Assembly (NCBI RefSeq): GCF_039621805.1
Contig: NZ_CP155075.1
Span: forward strand, 186,001-250,000
Length of the DNA stretch: 64,000 bases
Reading direction: 5' to 3'
Origin: Paraburkholderia sp. PREW-6R
GTDB taxonomy: Bacteria; Pseudomonadota; Gammaproteobacteria; Burkholderiales; Burkholderiaceae
Below are positions 52,631 to 61,420 of this stretch, in pieces; positions within the stretch are counted from its first letter, which is position 1, and each line of letters starts with the position of its first letter. The notes beneath the pieces are model-generated. The model saw only the letters and a list, made by a program, of their open reading frames with translations, made no database searches and was not told the origin of the DNA. The position numbers were made by a program, and so were the translations under genes.

Positions 52631-53907
52631 GACAACGCCTTGCCGCGCGTTTCAGGCGCGAAGAACACGACGACGGCGGCGGCGACGAAGGCGACGATGG
52701 TCGTCGCGAGTCCCAGCACGAATCCGCCGGAGGTCGACGCGAGCGTGCCGATGATCAACGGCGCGATGAAGCCGCCCAGACGGCCGCCGTTATACGCGAG
52801 GCCCATCAGAAATCCGCGCGACGCCGTATTGCCGATGATCTCTGCGAGAAATGGACCCGCTCCCGCAAAAATGCCGTTCACGCTGAAGCCGGTCAGGAAG
52901 ATCGCGGCCATCAGCAGCAGTGCATTCGACGACACGATGTACACGCCCACGGCGGCAGCGCCAACGAGCAGGTAGGCGAGGAACATGGGCCGTCGGCCAA
53001 GCCGGTCGACGAAAGCCGAGAACAGCAGGAAGCCGGTGATCGCGCCGAACTGCAGCGCAAGCACGAACTTCAGGCTATGCACGAAGTCGAGATGCTTCAC
53101 CGTCACGAGGAATGTCGGTGTCCACGTAAAGACGCCCCAGTACAGATATTGCAGAAAAAAGATGAAACCGAATGCCGTCAGCAGTCCCCGTACTTTGAGC
53201 ACGTCGCCGCTGGCTGCGGCAGCGCGCTGGACCGATGCCTTCGCGTGCTTGCGCTCCAGCCAGATCGGCGACTCGGGCGTTTTTCGCGCGACCCAGAAGA
53301 GGATAAAGAACGGCAACGCACCGAGCAGAAAGAGCAGGCGCCAGCTATTGCCACCGAGCCCATTGTTCACGCCGCTGACGACGCCCGAAATCGTGATGGC
53401 GAGGATCGCGCCGATGGGCAATCCCATCTGCATCAGCGCGCCGCCTTTGCCGCGCCGGCTCGCGTGCCATGTCTCGGCGATCAGCGCGGCGCCCGCCGTC
53501 CACGTGCCGCCCATGCCCAACGCGCCGAAGAAGCGCAAAGTCGCAAACCAGTGCTCGTTCGGCGCAAATGCAAGCAGACCCGAGAACAGCGAATAAATGC
53601 CGACGCAGAGCAACGCGGTTCGCACGCGCCCCAGCCGGTCCGACACATATCCGAACAGAATTCCGCCGACGATCTGCCCGGCTGCCGTGATGCTCGTGAA
53701 CAGACCGAGTTGCGCCTTGCTCAAGCCGAACTGAAGGGCGAGCGTCGGCAGCAGAAGCGACAGCAGGAACGAGTCGTAGCTTTCGAATGTCCAGCCGAGG
53801 CCGGCAAGTGTTAGCGAGCGCCACTCGATGCGCGTGATGTTCCTCAATCCTCGGGCTTCGGCACCGTCCTGGAATTCGCTTGCTGCAACCGTTGCACTCG
53901 TCTTCAT
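52627..53907 (-). CDS. MFS transporter, AAHS/sugar-acid or aromatic-acid symporter type
   Basis: This 426-residue, 12-helix protein has the MFS signature LFGYVSDRLGRVRTALLCVG between helices 2 and 3, an N-terminal GLGWTFESYDSFLLSLLLPT, RFFGALGMGGTWTAGAALIA and AGAGPFLAEIIGNTASRGFL. These match carriers for aromatic acids or short organic acids (AAHS, JEN-like). It overlaps the upstream amidohydrolase gene by 4 bp (ATGA) and the downstream MFS gene by 4 bp. Substrate unknown. Confidence 0.92.
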   Translation of the reverse strand: MKTSATVAASEFQDGAEARGLRNITRIEWRSLTLAGLGWTFESYDSFLLSLLLPTLALQFGLSKAQLGLFTSITAAGQIVGGILFGYVSDRLGRVRTALLCVGIYSLFSGLLAFAPNEHWFATLRFFGALGMGGTWTAGAALIAETWHASRRGKGGALMQMGLPIGAILAITISGVVSGVNNGLGGNSWRLLFLLGALPFFILFWVARKTPESPIWLERKHAKASVQRAAAASGDVLKVRGLLTAFGFIFFLQYLYWGVFTWTPTFLVTVKHLDFVHSLKFVLALQFGAITGFLLFSAFVDRLGRRPMFLAYLLVGAAAVGVYIVSSNALLLMAAIFLTGFSVNGIFAGAGPFLAEIIGNTASRGFLMGLAYNGGRLGGFIAPLIIGTLASTSGGFVLGLATTIVAFVAAAVVVFFAPETRGKALS

Positions 53908-54950
53908 GTGTTGTCTCCGGCAATCGCGAGGCGATAGGTTGCCGCCGCAGTCCGGCTGAACAGGGCGGCTTTTTCATGGGCGGACATCGCGAACGCGAGT
54001 CGTTTGAAGGCGTTCCACAGCACGCCGTAACTGAACATCCCTTTATCGACGGGAAAGTTGCTTTCGAACATGCAGCGATTCACGCCGAACAGTTCGACGC
54101 AGGTGTCGAAATACGGGCGCCACGCGAAAGCGAGTTCCTCGGACGAAGGCGGCACGTCGCGCGCGGCGAAGTCGAAGCCGAATACGTTCATGCCCGCACC
54201 GCCGAGCTTGATGCGCGTGTTGGGCAAACTCGCGAGGCGCGCGAGTTTTTGCCGCCATTCGGCGTGAACCGCCGCGCGTTGACCGGTGTGTGGACCCACA
54301 CCGAGCGGACCGCCGAAATGATCGATGACGACCGTCACGTGATCCGCGACTCGCGCGAGTTCGTACAAGTCGTCGAGTTGCGTGTGATAAACCCATGCGT
54401 CGAGCGACAGCCTATAGCGGCCGAGCGCCCTCACACCTTGCGCGTAAGCCGGATTCGTCATCAGGTCGCGCGGCGGCGTCACGGGGCTCGAACTCACTTC
54501 TGGGCTCGCATGCCACGCGAGCGGATTGCGGATGCCGCGCAGGCGTCCGCCGGATACCTGCAACATGGCTTCGAGCACCGCATCGAGTTCCGCGCCCAGC
54601 ATCAGATCCGCACCGCCGACGATCGCCTCGCAGCAGCGCGCCCGTCCGCACGCGCCGCTCGCGAACATCGCGGCGATGCCGTTGGCGAACTCCACTTCAC
54701 CAACGGGCTTCATCGACTCGGGACCGTCCTCGCGCAACATCGAGCGGCATTGCACGTAGACCGTCGACACGACCCGGTGCCCGCTTGCCACGTCCTGGCG
54801 AAACTCGTCCGCGAGATACCGCCCGGTCTGGCGGTCCCACAGATGATGATGCGCGTCGACAATCGGCAACTCAGGCTCGAGAACAGGCTCTTTTCGCCGG
54901 GCAAGCCACTTCTCTCGAACCGGAAGATGGGGCGCATGGACTATCTGCAC
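53904..54950 (-). CDS. Metal-dependent amidohydrolase/lactonase of the COG3618 type
   Basis: This is a 348-residue cytoplasmic TIM-barrel hydrolase, with a GTG start at 54950 after GGGAGGGCG. Motifs: HxH in LPIVDAHHHLWDRQTGRYL, then DEFRQDVASGHRVVSTVYVQ, VTVVIDHFGGPLGVG and the final FESNFPVDKGMFSYG. This wording is that of the fuconolactonase/rhamnonolactonase-like group. No N-terminal signal is present, unlike the other amidohydrolase of this operon. It may hydrolyse the same class of lactone inside the cell. Confidence 0.9.
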   Translation of the reverse strand: MQIVHAPHLPVREKWLARRKEPVLEPELPIVDAHHHLWDRQTGRYLADEFRQDVASGHRVVSTVYVQCRSMLREDGPESMKPVGEVEFANGIAAMFASGACGRARCCEAIVGGADLMLGAELDAVLEAMLQVSGGRLRGIRNPLAWHASPEVSSSPVTPPRDLMTNPAYAQGVRALGRYRLSLDAWVYHTQLDDLYELARVADHVTVVIDHFGGPLGVGPHTGQRAAVHAEWRQKLARLASLPNTRIKLGGAGMNVFGFDFAARDVPPSSEELAFAWRPYFDTCVELFGVNRCMFESNFPVDKGMFSYGVLWNAFKRLAFAMSAHEKAALFSRTAAATYRLAIAGDNT

Positions 54951-54962
54951 GACGCCCTCCCG

Positions 54963-56114
54963 TCAGAACTTCTGGCGCATGCCAATCGTGATGCCCGTCT
55001 GGTTATATCCGGGCGCGACCGTACCATAGCCATTGACGCCCAACGTGGATTTGTCCTTGTTGTGAGCAAAGCCCGCGGAGGCGTAAAGATCCGTGCGCTT
55101 CGACAGGAAATAGTCTGCGCAGAGCACCGCGAGCCACGGGTCGGCGCCCGTCGAATGCACGTCCTGGTAGTAACCGGTGGCCGTCAAGATGAAAGCGGGC
55201 GTCACGTTGTACTGCGCACCCGCCCAGTAGAGATTCGCAGCGCTGGCTTGCGAGCCGTTTGCAACGACAATCGGGTTCACGGGCAGGAAAGCATTTGACG
55301 CACGCAGATAGCGGTAGCCCGCGAATCCCTTCACCGGTCCGATCACATACGAAGCGGCTGCCGTTGCGCGACGCTCGGTGCCCGTGCTGGTTGCAACCGT
55401 GTTGCTGTTGCGCTGCTCGTACGACACGCTCGCCGCGAACGGGCCTTGCGCGTAGGTCAAGGCCCCGCTGAAAAAGCGCCCCGTGATTTCCGCGCCCGGC
55501 ACTTCGGCGCCATAGCCCGTGTCGTAGCGCGTGCTGTACATCGCCTGCGCGGTCAGCGGCCCGAACACGCCCGTGTACTTCGCCGAGTTGTCGATGCGTC
55601 CGGCCATCGCGTAGTCGACCGACAGCGCGGAGTAGCGCGACGATGCGCCCATCGGATCGAACGCCACGGCCTGTTCGTAGAGCAGCGCGTTCTGCCGGCC
55701 GAACGTCAGTTGCTGGCCTTTGTACGAAAGACCGACCCAAGCCTGCCGGCCAAACAGCCGGGCGGTCGTTGCAGCGTTGGCGCCCAGACCTTTAGTCGAT
55801 TGAGCGGTCGCGCTGTCGTTGATGTTGAAGCCGTTTTCCAACTGGAAAATCGCTTTCATGCCGCCGCCGAGGTCTTCGACGCCCTTCAGTCCCCAGCGGG
55901 AACCGGACAGATTGCCCGACACTTCGCGCGTTTGTGCGCCGCCAGCGCTCGTATTGTTGATGTGTTCGACGCCAACGTCCGCGATGCCGTACAGCGTGAC
56001 GCTGCTTTGCGCATGTGCAGAGCCGCAGGTCAGGCCGACGCCTGCGGCGGCGACTGTACCGAGCATGAAACGGACGTTCGTGTTGACGCAGTGGCTGGCC
56101 TTTTTGAACAGCAT
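54963..56114 (-). CDS. Gram-negative general porin (Burkholderia OmpC-like)
   Basis: This 383-residue precursor has a signal peptide (FMLGTVAAAGVGLTCGSAHA, with an unusually long N-region of about 15 residues) cleaved before QSSVTLYGIADVGVEHIN. The mature beta-barrel shows the porin_4 hallmarks SRWGLKGVEDLGGGMKAIFQ, FGRQAWVGLSYKGQQLTFGR and a C-terminal Phe (GITIGMRQKF). It starts at ATG 56114 after GGGAGA. Its place in the catabolic operon, beside several MFS genes, suggests that it admits the operon's substrate through the outer membrane. Confidence 0.95.
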   Translation of the reverse strand: MLFKKASHCVNTNVRFMLGTVAAAGVGLTCGSAHAQSSVTLYGIADVGVEHINNTSAGGAQTREVSGNLSGSRWGLKGVEDLGGGMKAIFQLENGFNINDSATAQSTKGLGANAATTARLFGRQAWVGLSYKGQQLTFGRQNALLYEQAVAFDPMGASSRYSALSVDYAMAGRIDNSAKYTGVFGPLTAQAMYSTRYDTGYGAEVPGAEITGRFFSGALTYAQGPFAASVSYEQRNSNTVATSTGTERRATAAASYVIGPVKGFAGYRYLRASNAFLPVNPIVVANGSQASAANLYWAGAQYNVTPAFILTATGYYQDVHSTGADPWLAVLCADYFLSKRTDLYASAGFAHNKDKSTLGVNGYGTVAPGYNQTGITIGMRQKF

Positions 56115-56158
56115 GAAGTCTCCCGTAAAGTTTTAAGGATTGGTTGTGAATGGGTGAA

Positions 56159-57538
56159 TCAAACGTCGTGGGCCGTCGGCGCTTCGCCTGCGTCGGCGCC
56201 CGGATCACCGAGCCAGGCGATGGTCACTGCGCCGAGCAGCAGCACACCCGACACGGCGAGCAACGGCACGGTGAACCCGCCTGAGAGCTGCTTGAGCGCG
56301 CCGATCATCGACGGACCGACGAAGCCGCCCAGGTTGCCCACCGAAACGATGAGCGCGAGGCCGCCGGCCGCGGCCCGTCCCGTGAGAAAGCTGGATGGAA
56401 TGGCCCAGTAGGTCGCCTGGAAAGCGAGGATGCCGCTCACCGTGAAGCAGAGTGCGATCAGCTTCAGCACGGGCGCGTCGACGAACGTGCTCGCGCACAG
56501 CGCGGCGGCCGCCACGACCAGCGCACCGGCCACATAGGGAATGCGGTTGTGCGAGCGATTCGCGACGCGCGCCCATCCGAGCATCACGACTGCGCCGATT
56601 GCATAGGGGATCGCCGTGAGCCAGCCCACGACCGAGTGCGCGACGCCGAATTGCTTGATGATTTGCGGCATCCACAGGCCGACGCCAAGCGACCCGACGA
56701 TGCCGCAGAAGTTGACGAACGCGAGCACGAACACGCGCCAGTTGGTCATCGCATCGCGCAGCGTGCTGCCGTGACGTGCGCCGATGTCGCCCTGTTCAAG
56801 GGCAAGACGCTTCGCCAGCGACGACTTCTCTTCGTCGGTGAGCCACTTCGCTTTTTCGGGACGATCGGCCAGCACGAACAGGCAGGCGATGCCGAGCAAC
56901 ACGGCCGGTCCGCCTTCGATCAGCAGCAACCACTGCCAGCTGCGCAGTCCATGCAGGCCGCCGAGTTCGAGCAACGTGCCCGACACGGGCGAGCCGATCA
57001 TATTCGCGACGGGGATGCCGACCAGGAACGCAGCCGTCACTTTCGCGCGCCACTTGCCTGGGAACCAGTGCGTGAAATACAGGTAGATCCCTGGCGTGAA
57101 GCCCGCTTCGGCGAGTCCAAGCAGAAAGCGCGCGGCGGCAAAGCTCTTCGGGCCGACGACGAACGCAGTCGCCATCGAAAAGAGACCCCACGTGATCATG
57201 ATGCGTGCGATCCACACCCGCGCACCGACCTTATGCATGATCAGGTTGCTCGGAATTTCGAACAGGAAATAACCGATAAAGAAAAGTCCTGCCCCGAGGC
57301 CAAACTGCTCGGACGTCAGACCGAGGTCCTTGTTCATCGTCAGCGCAGCGAAGCCGACATTGGTCCGGTCGAGATAGCTGATGACGTAGCAGATGAAGAT
57401 GAATGGCAGGATTCGCCGGAACGCCTTGGCGAGCGTGCGCTCACTGGCCGCGTAGTCCTCGCCGGCGATGCCGGCAACGGGTGGCGTTTCTGTCTGACGC
57501 GCGGCGCCGTCGGCGCTCAGGGTGTGCGACATGGTCAT
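56159..57538 (-). CDS. MFS transporter, ACS family (phthalate/tartrate-type)
   Basis: This is a 459-residue protein from ATG 57538 with GGAGGAG 5-6 nt upstream. A polar N-terminus of about 50 residues precedes LPFIFICYVISYLDRTNVGF, ALTMNKDLGLTSEQFGLGAG, LFFIGYFLFEIPSNLIMHKV and GLAEAGFTPGIYLYFTHWFP, strong ACS-family signatures. It is the transporter nearest the enzymes (SMP-30, dehydrogenase, aldolase) and so the most likely importer of the pathway substrate, probably an organic anion. Confidence 0.94.
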   Translation of the reverse strand: MTMSHTLSADGAARQTETPPVAGIAGEDYAASERTLAKAFRRILPFIFICYVISYLDRTNVGFAALTMNKDLGLTSEQFGLGAGLFFIGYFLFEIPSNLIMHKVGARVWIARIMITWGLFSMATAFVVGPKSFAAARFLLGLAEAGFTPGIYLYFTHWFPGKWRAKVTAAFLVGIPVANMIGSPVSGTLLELGGLHGLRSWQWLLLIEGGPAVLLGIACLFVLADRPEKAKWLTDEEKSSLAKRLALEQGDIGARHGSTLRDAMTNWRVFVLAFVNFCGIVGSLGVGLWMPQIIKQFGVAHSVVGWLTAIPYAIGAVVMLGWARVANRSHNRIPYVAGALVVAAAALCASTFVDAPVLKLIALCFTVSGILAFQATYWAIPSSFLTGRAAAGGLALIVSVGNLGGFVGPSMIGALKQLSGGFTVPLLAVSGVLLLGAVTIAWLGDPGADAGEAPTAHDV

Positions 57539-57609
57539 GCTTGCTCCTCCATCGCGCTTCTGTCGGCGCACATGTATTGCTGTATCGGACGTTCGCGCCC
57601 GGCGCCCGA

Positions 57610-58539
57610 TCAGACGGTTCGCCCGGCCTGCTTCGGCAGCGGCCCGGCGATCGTCATTTCAGCCTTGAGAACCGTGCCCGAAACGGACTCGGTCATGAAC
57701 AGCGTCTTCATGTCCGCGCCGCCGAAACAGAGATTCGTGAGCGAAGCGCCTTCCGGGCTCGTCAGAATCTCAACGGGTTCGGCGCGATGGTTCAGCACCC
57801 ACGCGCGGCCCAGTCCCGGATTCGCGACGAAGAGTCGCCCTTGCGTGTCGATGGTCAGTCCGTCCGGACCGCTCGGACCATACGACGTGAAGAACTGCCC
57901 GACCTTGCTGACGGAACCATCTGCCTGAAGCGGCACGCGCCACACGCAGTTGCCGCGCGTCATACCGACAAAGAGAATCCTTTCGTCGGGCGACAGCACG
58001 AGTCCGTTGGGGCTCGGGCAATTGCCGAGCAGCAGGTCGAGCTTGCCGTCCGCCGACAGCCGGTACACACGTCCCGTCGGATCGTGCAGTCCCGTTTGCC
58101 CCTGGTCGGTGAAGTACAGGTTACCGTTCGAATCGAAGGTGAGATCGTTCACGCCCCGGAAGCGCTCGGAATTGCGCCGCTCGAGAAACGGGCGCACTTC
58201 GCCGCGCGCGATGTCGAGCAGCATCAGGCCATTGCGATAGTCGGTGATGAGCAGATGCGCGTCGTCGAAGCGCTTCATTCCGTTCGGCTCGCCGTCGTAT
58301 TGCACGACGAGTTCCCACTCGCCCGACAGCGAAATCCGGAAAACGCGGCCGTGCGGAATATCCGTGACGAACAGATAGCCCGCCGGGTCCCACACGGGGC
58401 CTTCGAGAAACGAGTCCGTGGCGAGGCCGCCGCGATTGGCGCGCGCCCAATCGGTCTGGACGTCGGCTTTGCGGAATGGGTCCGGCATACGCGTGAAGAC
58501 TTCGGCGGTGCGTATTTCGGGCGAGGTGAGATAGAACAT
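57610..58539 (-). CDS. SMP-30/gluconolactonase-family lactonase
   Basis: This is a 309-residue six-bladed beta-propeller from ATG 58539, with GAGAAG about 8 nt upstream. The metal ligands expected in the family are visible: Glu in SFLEGPVWDPAG, Asn in RFRGVNDLTFDSNG, Asn in NCPSPNGLVLSPDE and Asp in YGPSGPDGLTID. It hydrolyses aldonolactones or similar lactones with a divalent metal. It lies 22 bp after the D-2-hydroxyacid dehydrogenase. With two amidohydrolase-type lactonases also in the operon, lactone chemistry is clearly central. Confidence 0.92.
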   Translation of the reverse strand: MFYLTSPEIRTAEVFTRMPDPFRKADVQTDWARANRGGLATDSFLEGPVWDPAGYLFVTDIPHGRVFRISLSGEWELVVQYDGEPNGMKRFDDAHLLITDYRNGLMLLDIARGEVRPFLERRNSERFRGVNDLTFDSNGNLYFTDQGQTGLHDPTGRVYRLSADGKLDLLLGNCPSPNGLVLSPDERILFVGMTRGNCVWRVPLQADGSVSKVGQFFTSYGPSGPDGLTIDTQGRLFVANPGLGRAWVLNHRAEPVEILTSPEGASLTNLCFGGADMKTLFMTESVSGTVLKAEMTIAGPLPKQAGRTV

Positions 58540-58561
58540 GATGAAGCTTCTCGTGCGGACG

Positions 58562-59509
58562 TCAGGCTGCGTTGCGGGCGTGTTCCTCGACGGCGGCGAG
58601 AACATTGGCGGCGGCGCCCTTACCCATGTTCACGTACGCGGCATCGCTCACGCCGCCGATATGCGGCGACAGGATCGTGTTCGGGATCTGCTGGAACGGA
58701 TGCGGCTGCGTCATCGGTTCGACGTCGAAGCTGTCGAGACCGGCAAAGCGCAACTGGCCGCTGGCGAGCGCCTCGGCGAGCGCCGCTTCGTCGATCAGAC
58801 CGCCGCGTGCGGTGTTGACGAGAATTGCGCCGCGCCTGAATCGCGCCAGCGTGTCGCGGTTGAGCATCTGGCGGTTGTCCGCTGTCAGCGGGCAATGCAG
58901 CGAAACGATGTCGGAAGCGGCGTACAACTCGTCGAGCGACACCCGCTTCACGCCGGCGGGCACTTCGTTCGCGTACGGATCGAACGCGAGCACGTTCATG
59001 CCGAACGCCGCACCGATTGCTGCGACGCGCCGGCCGATCGCGCCCAGTCCGACGAGGCCAAGGGTGCGCCCGTCCAGCTCGACGGACTTGTGCGTGGATT
59101 TGTCCCAGTGGCCTTCGCGCATGCGTGCGTCGAGTTGCGGCACGGACTTCGCGCACGCGAGAATCAGCGCCCATGCATGCTCCGCGACGGCCGCCGCGTT
59201 GGCGCCCACGGCGGCGCGCACCGCAATACCGCGTGCGGCCGCCGCTGCCTGATCGATCACGTCGATGCCGCTGCCATGCTTGGAAATCACCTGGAGGTTT
59301 TCGGCGGCATCCATGATGCGGGCGTTCACCTTGCCGTATCGGACGATGATCGCCACCGGCTTGTGCTGCTCACAGAGCGCCACGATGTCGTCTTCCGTCG
59401 GCTGCTTGCCCGCGAACACGACGTCGAAGTGGCTCAGCATATCAAGTGCTTGCGGCGCGAGATCGGCAGCCGTCACGAGGACGACGGGTTTGTGCGAAGC
59501 CGTCTGCAT
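58562..59509 (-). CDS. D-2-hydroxyacid dehydrogenase (PGDH-like)
   Basis: This 315-residue NAD(P)-dependent protein starts at ATG 59509, overlapping the aldolase stop (TGATG). It has KHGSGIDVIDQAAAAARGI, the Rossmann motif LGLVGLGAIGRRVAAIGAAF near residue 148, ILVNTARGGLIDEAALAEAL with the substrate Arg, DSFDVEP with the Glu, and the catalytic His in LSPHIGGVSD. It oxidises a D-2-hydroxyacid or reduces a 2-oxoacid. Pairing with an RraA-type aldolase is common in sugar-acid and aromatic catabolic clusters. Confidence 0.94.
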   Translation of the reverse strand: MQTASHKPVVLVTAADLAPQALDMLSHFDVVFAGKQPTEDDIVALCEQHKPVAIIVRYGKVNARIMDAAENLQVISKHGSGIDVIDQAAAAARGIAVRAAVGANAAAVAEHAWALILACAKSVPQLDARMREGHWDKSTHKSVELDGRTLGLVGLGAIGRRVAAIGAAFGMNVLAFDPYANEVPAGVKRVSLDELYAASDIVSLHCPLTADNRQMLNRDTLARFRRGAILVNTARGGLIDEAALAEALASGQLRFAGLDSFDVEPMTQPHPFQQIPNTILSPHIGGVSDAAYVNMGKGAAANVLAAVEEHARNAA

Positions 59510-60207
59510 CACAGCACCTCGCCTTCGGCCAGCATGCCCGCTGCACGCAGTTCTTTCTCGATCCAGCCCGGACGCACGTCACCCCTGTGAATCGCTGCAA
59601 TGCGCGCCGTTTCCATCTCCAGCTTTTTCTGCGCGAGATCGATGATGCGCGCAACGTCGTTACGCGGAATTACGACCACGCCGTCCGCGTCGCCCACAAT
59701 GAGATCGCCCGGGTGGATGGCCGTGTTGCCCGCCGAAATCGGCGCATTCACGCGGCCTGCGACACTTTTGGTCGGGCCGCAGGGGTTCAGGCCGGCCGCG
59801 AAGATCGGGTAGCCGCCGCTCGCCAGTTCATGCGCATCACGCACGGCGCCGTCGATGACGATGCCCGCGATACCGCTCGCCTTGGCCTGCGTTGCCATGA
59901 TTTCGCCGATCAGCGCGCATGAGAGATCGCCCTTGCCGTCGACGACGATCACGTCGCCCGGCTTCGCGATGGACAGCGCGGCGTGAATGGCGAGGTTGTC
60001 GCCGGGACGTACTTCGACCGTGACGGCCGGACCCGCGACTTTCATCGTCGGCGACAACGGCTTGACCCGGCCATGGAGCGTGCCGCGACGGCCAGCGACG
60101 TCAGCGAGGATAGCGGCCTGGTAACGCGCCGCTGCCTCGACCAGTTCCGGCGAGACGCGTTCGATAGTGCGATTGATAGCGGAAGAAGCCGCAGCATGGG
60201 TGCTCAT
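59509..60207 (-). CDS. RraA-fold aldolase/decarboxylase (4-hydroxy-4-methyl-2-oxoglutarate aldolase-like)
   Basis: This is a 232-residue protein from ATG 60207 after GAGGTG; a GTG three codons earlier is less likely. Family core: PGDNLAIHAALSIAKPGDVI, VVDGKGDLSCALIGEIMATQ, and the catalytic/metal site GIVIDGAVRDAHEL with the Arg-Asp pair. The RraA fold includes RNase E inhibitors and class II pyruvate aldolases; the catabolic setting favours the aldolase. It would release pyruvate (or decarboxylate oxaloacetate) from a 4-hydroxy-2-oxoacid. It is the first gene of the ten-gene operon, divergent from IclR, with an operator-like palindrome 23 bp upstream. Confidence 0.92.
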   Translation of the reverse strand: MSTHAAASSAINRTIERVSPELVEAAARYQAAILADVAGRRGTLHGRVKPLSPTMKVAGPAVTVEVRPGDNLAIHAALSIAKPGDVIVVDGKGDLSCALIGEIMATQAKASGIAGIVIDGAVRDAHELASGGYPIFAAGLNPCGPTKSVAGRVNAPISAGNTAIHPGDLIVGDADGVVVIPRNDVARIIDLAQKKLEMETARIAAIHRGDVRPGWIEKELRAAGMLAEGEVL

Positions 60208-60229
60208 GGATTTCACCTCGGTCAGGAAG

Positions 60230-60244
60230 TTGTACTGTGTACAA
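60230..60244. promoter_or_regulatory. Candidate IclR operator 1 (TTGTAC-TGT-GTACAA)
   Basis: This is a perfect 15-bp palindrome 23 bp upstream of the aldolase start codon. A further half-site GTGTACA follows at 60250-60256. It is nearly identical to the copy at 60329-60343. Confidence 0.7.
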
Positions 60245-60328
60245 CATTGGTGTACAGAATGAAATCACTATAGCTAGCGAAGACGGGCAAAACCACTCTC
60301 GTTTACCCTTTTACGGTATAAACCGGCG

Positions 60329-60343
60329 TTTTACTGTGTACAA
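60329..60343. promoter_or_regulatory. Candidate IclR operator 2 (TTTTAC-TGT-GTACAA)
   Basis: This differs from operator 1 at one base and lies 29 bp upstream of the IclR start codon. The two sites are offset by 99 bp. Confidence 0.68.
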
Positions 60344-60372
60344 TCTTTGGAAACGAACGACCGGAGGCAGAA

Positions 60373-61083
60373 ATGGGAAACGATGGAGTCATCGCGGTCG
60401 AGAAGGCGCTCTCGCTGTTGGATTGTTTCAAGCCGGGGGCAGAATCTCAATCGCTGGCGATGCTTGCGCAAGCATCCGGCATGCACAAGACAACGGTCTA
60501 CCGACTGATGAACTCGCTGGAGCGCATGGGTTATGTGGTGCGCGCTCAATCCGGCAACTATTCGCTTGGACACCGCGTGCTGTATCTCGGCAAGCTGTAC
60601 GAGCAGTCCTTTCATCTTTCCACGGTGGTGGAACCGGCGCTGCACTCGCTCGCCGCGGTAACGAAAGAAAGCGCATCGTACTACGTTCACCATAACGGAG
60701 AGCGGCTGTGCCTGTTTCGGGTCGAGCCGTCCGAAGGTCTGCGTGAGACGCGGCTCGCGGGCACGACGCTGCCGCTCGACGATACGGCCATCAGCCAGGT
60801 CATCCGTTACTGGGGATTGGGCGAACCGATCTACGACAAGCCGCCAGCGCTGCCCGTCTTTACCGCGGGTGCCCGCGATGTGCACACGGCAGCGTTCGCT
60901 GTACCGATCTTTGGCGCCGGCGACAAGTTCATGGCGGCGCTGACGCTTTCCGGGCCTGCGTCGCGGCTTAGCGCGGCGCACACGTCGGGCGAGCTCGATC
61001 GGCCGCAACTGGATGCGGCTGCTGATCTGTCACGCAAGCTGGGGGCGAGCGTCGCGTTCTGTGAGTACCTCTACGGCACCTGA
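60373..61083 (+). CDS. IclR-family transcriptional regulator of the adjacent catabolic operon
   Basis: This 236-residue protein starts at ATG 60373 after CGGAGG. The N-terminal winged helix (about residues 5-65: VIAVEKALSLLDCFKPGAES, LAQASGMHKTTVYRLMNSLE) is followed by the IclR effector domain with FRVEPSEGLRETRLAGTTLP and TAAFAVPIFGAGDKFMAALT. It is divergently transcribed from the ten-gene unit, with two matching palindromes in the 165-bp shared region. It therefore probably represses that operon and itself until a pathway metabolite binds. Confidence 0.95.
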   Translation: MGNDGVIAVEKALSLLDCFKPGAESQSLAMLAQASGMHKTTVYRLMNSLERMGYVVRAQSGNYSLGHRVLYLGKLYEQSFHLSTVVEPALHSLAAVTKESASYYVHHNGERLCLFRVEPSEGLRETRLAGTTLPLDDTAISQVIRYWGLGEPIYDKPPALPVFTAGARDVHTAAFAVPIFGAGDKFMAALTLSGPASRLSAAHTSGELDRPQLDAAADLSRKLGASVAFCEYLYGT

Positions 61084-61317
61084 TCGCCGCCTGGGCAGAT
61101 GCATGTTCCGGTCGACGAGCCGTGCGACGTGCGAACCGTCGGTAAGGGCCGCTTTCAGACTGGATGTCGCGCGATAGCGGCATCGCACCTGGAAACTTGC
61201 CGCCTGCGCAAAGGTTGCCGGCAGCTTGTTCACCTGGGTCTCCAGGGTGAAACGCCATTCGGCAGCCGGTGCTTTTCCGTCATCCGCAATGTGGTCCGTT
61301 CGACCGTTCGTCTTCAT
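61030..61317 (-). CDS. Possible small hypothetical protein
   Basis: A 95-codon frame from ATG 61317 contains a protein-like stretch (AEWRFTLETQVNKLPATFAQ, AASFQVRCRYRATSSLKAAL, TDGSHVARLVDRNMHLPRR). It overlaps the end of the IclR gene by 54 bp and has no clear ribosome-binding site. I do not recognise a family. An overlapping frame on the other strand looks less protein-like. Without it, bases 61084-61420 hold nothing I recognise. Confidence 0.3.
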   Translation of the reverse strand: MKTNGRTDHIADDGKAPAAEWRFTLETQVNKLPATFAQAASFQVRCRYRATSSLKAALTDGSHVARLVDRNMHLPRRRSGAVEVLTERDARPQLA

Positions 61318-61420
61318 TTCGGCCCGCAATTGATTGTCGAGATGGTTCAGCGAATGGGCCGCAGATCATCCCGGAGACGATAGACAGATCGACGCGGCGC
61401 GACAGTCGCCGCCTGATGCG

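Noticed and set aside
53880..55298. Plus-strand open frame of 472 codons
   Set aside because: Runs antisense through the amidohydrolase and porin genes, both well supported on the minus strand.
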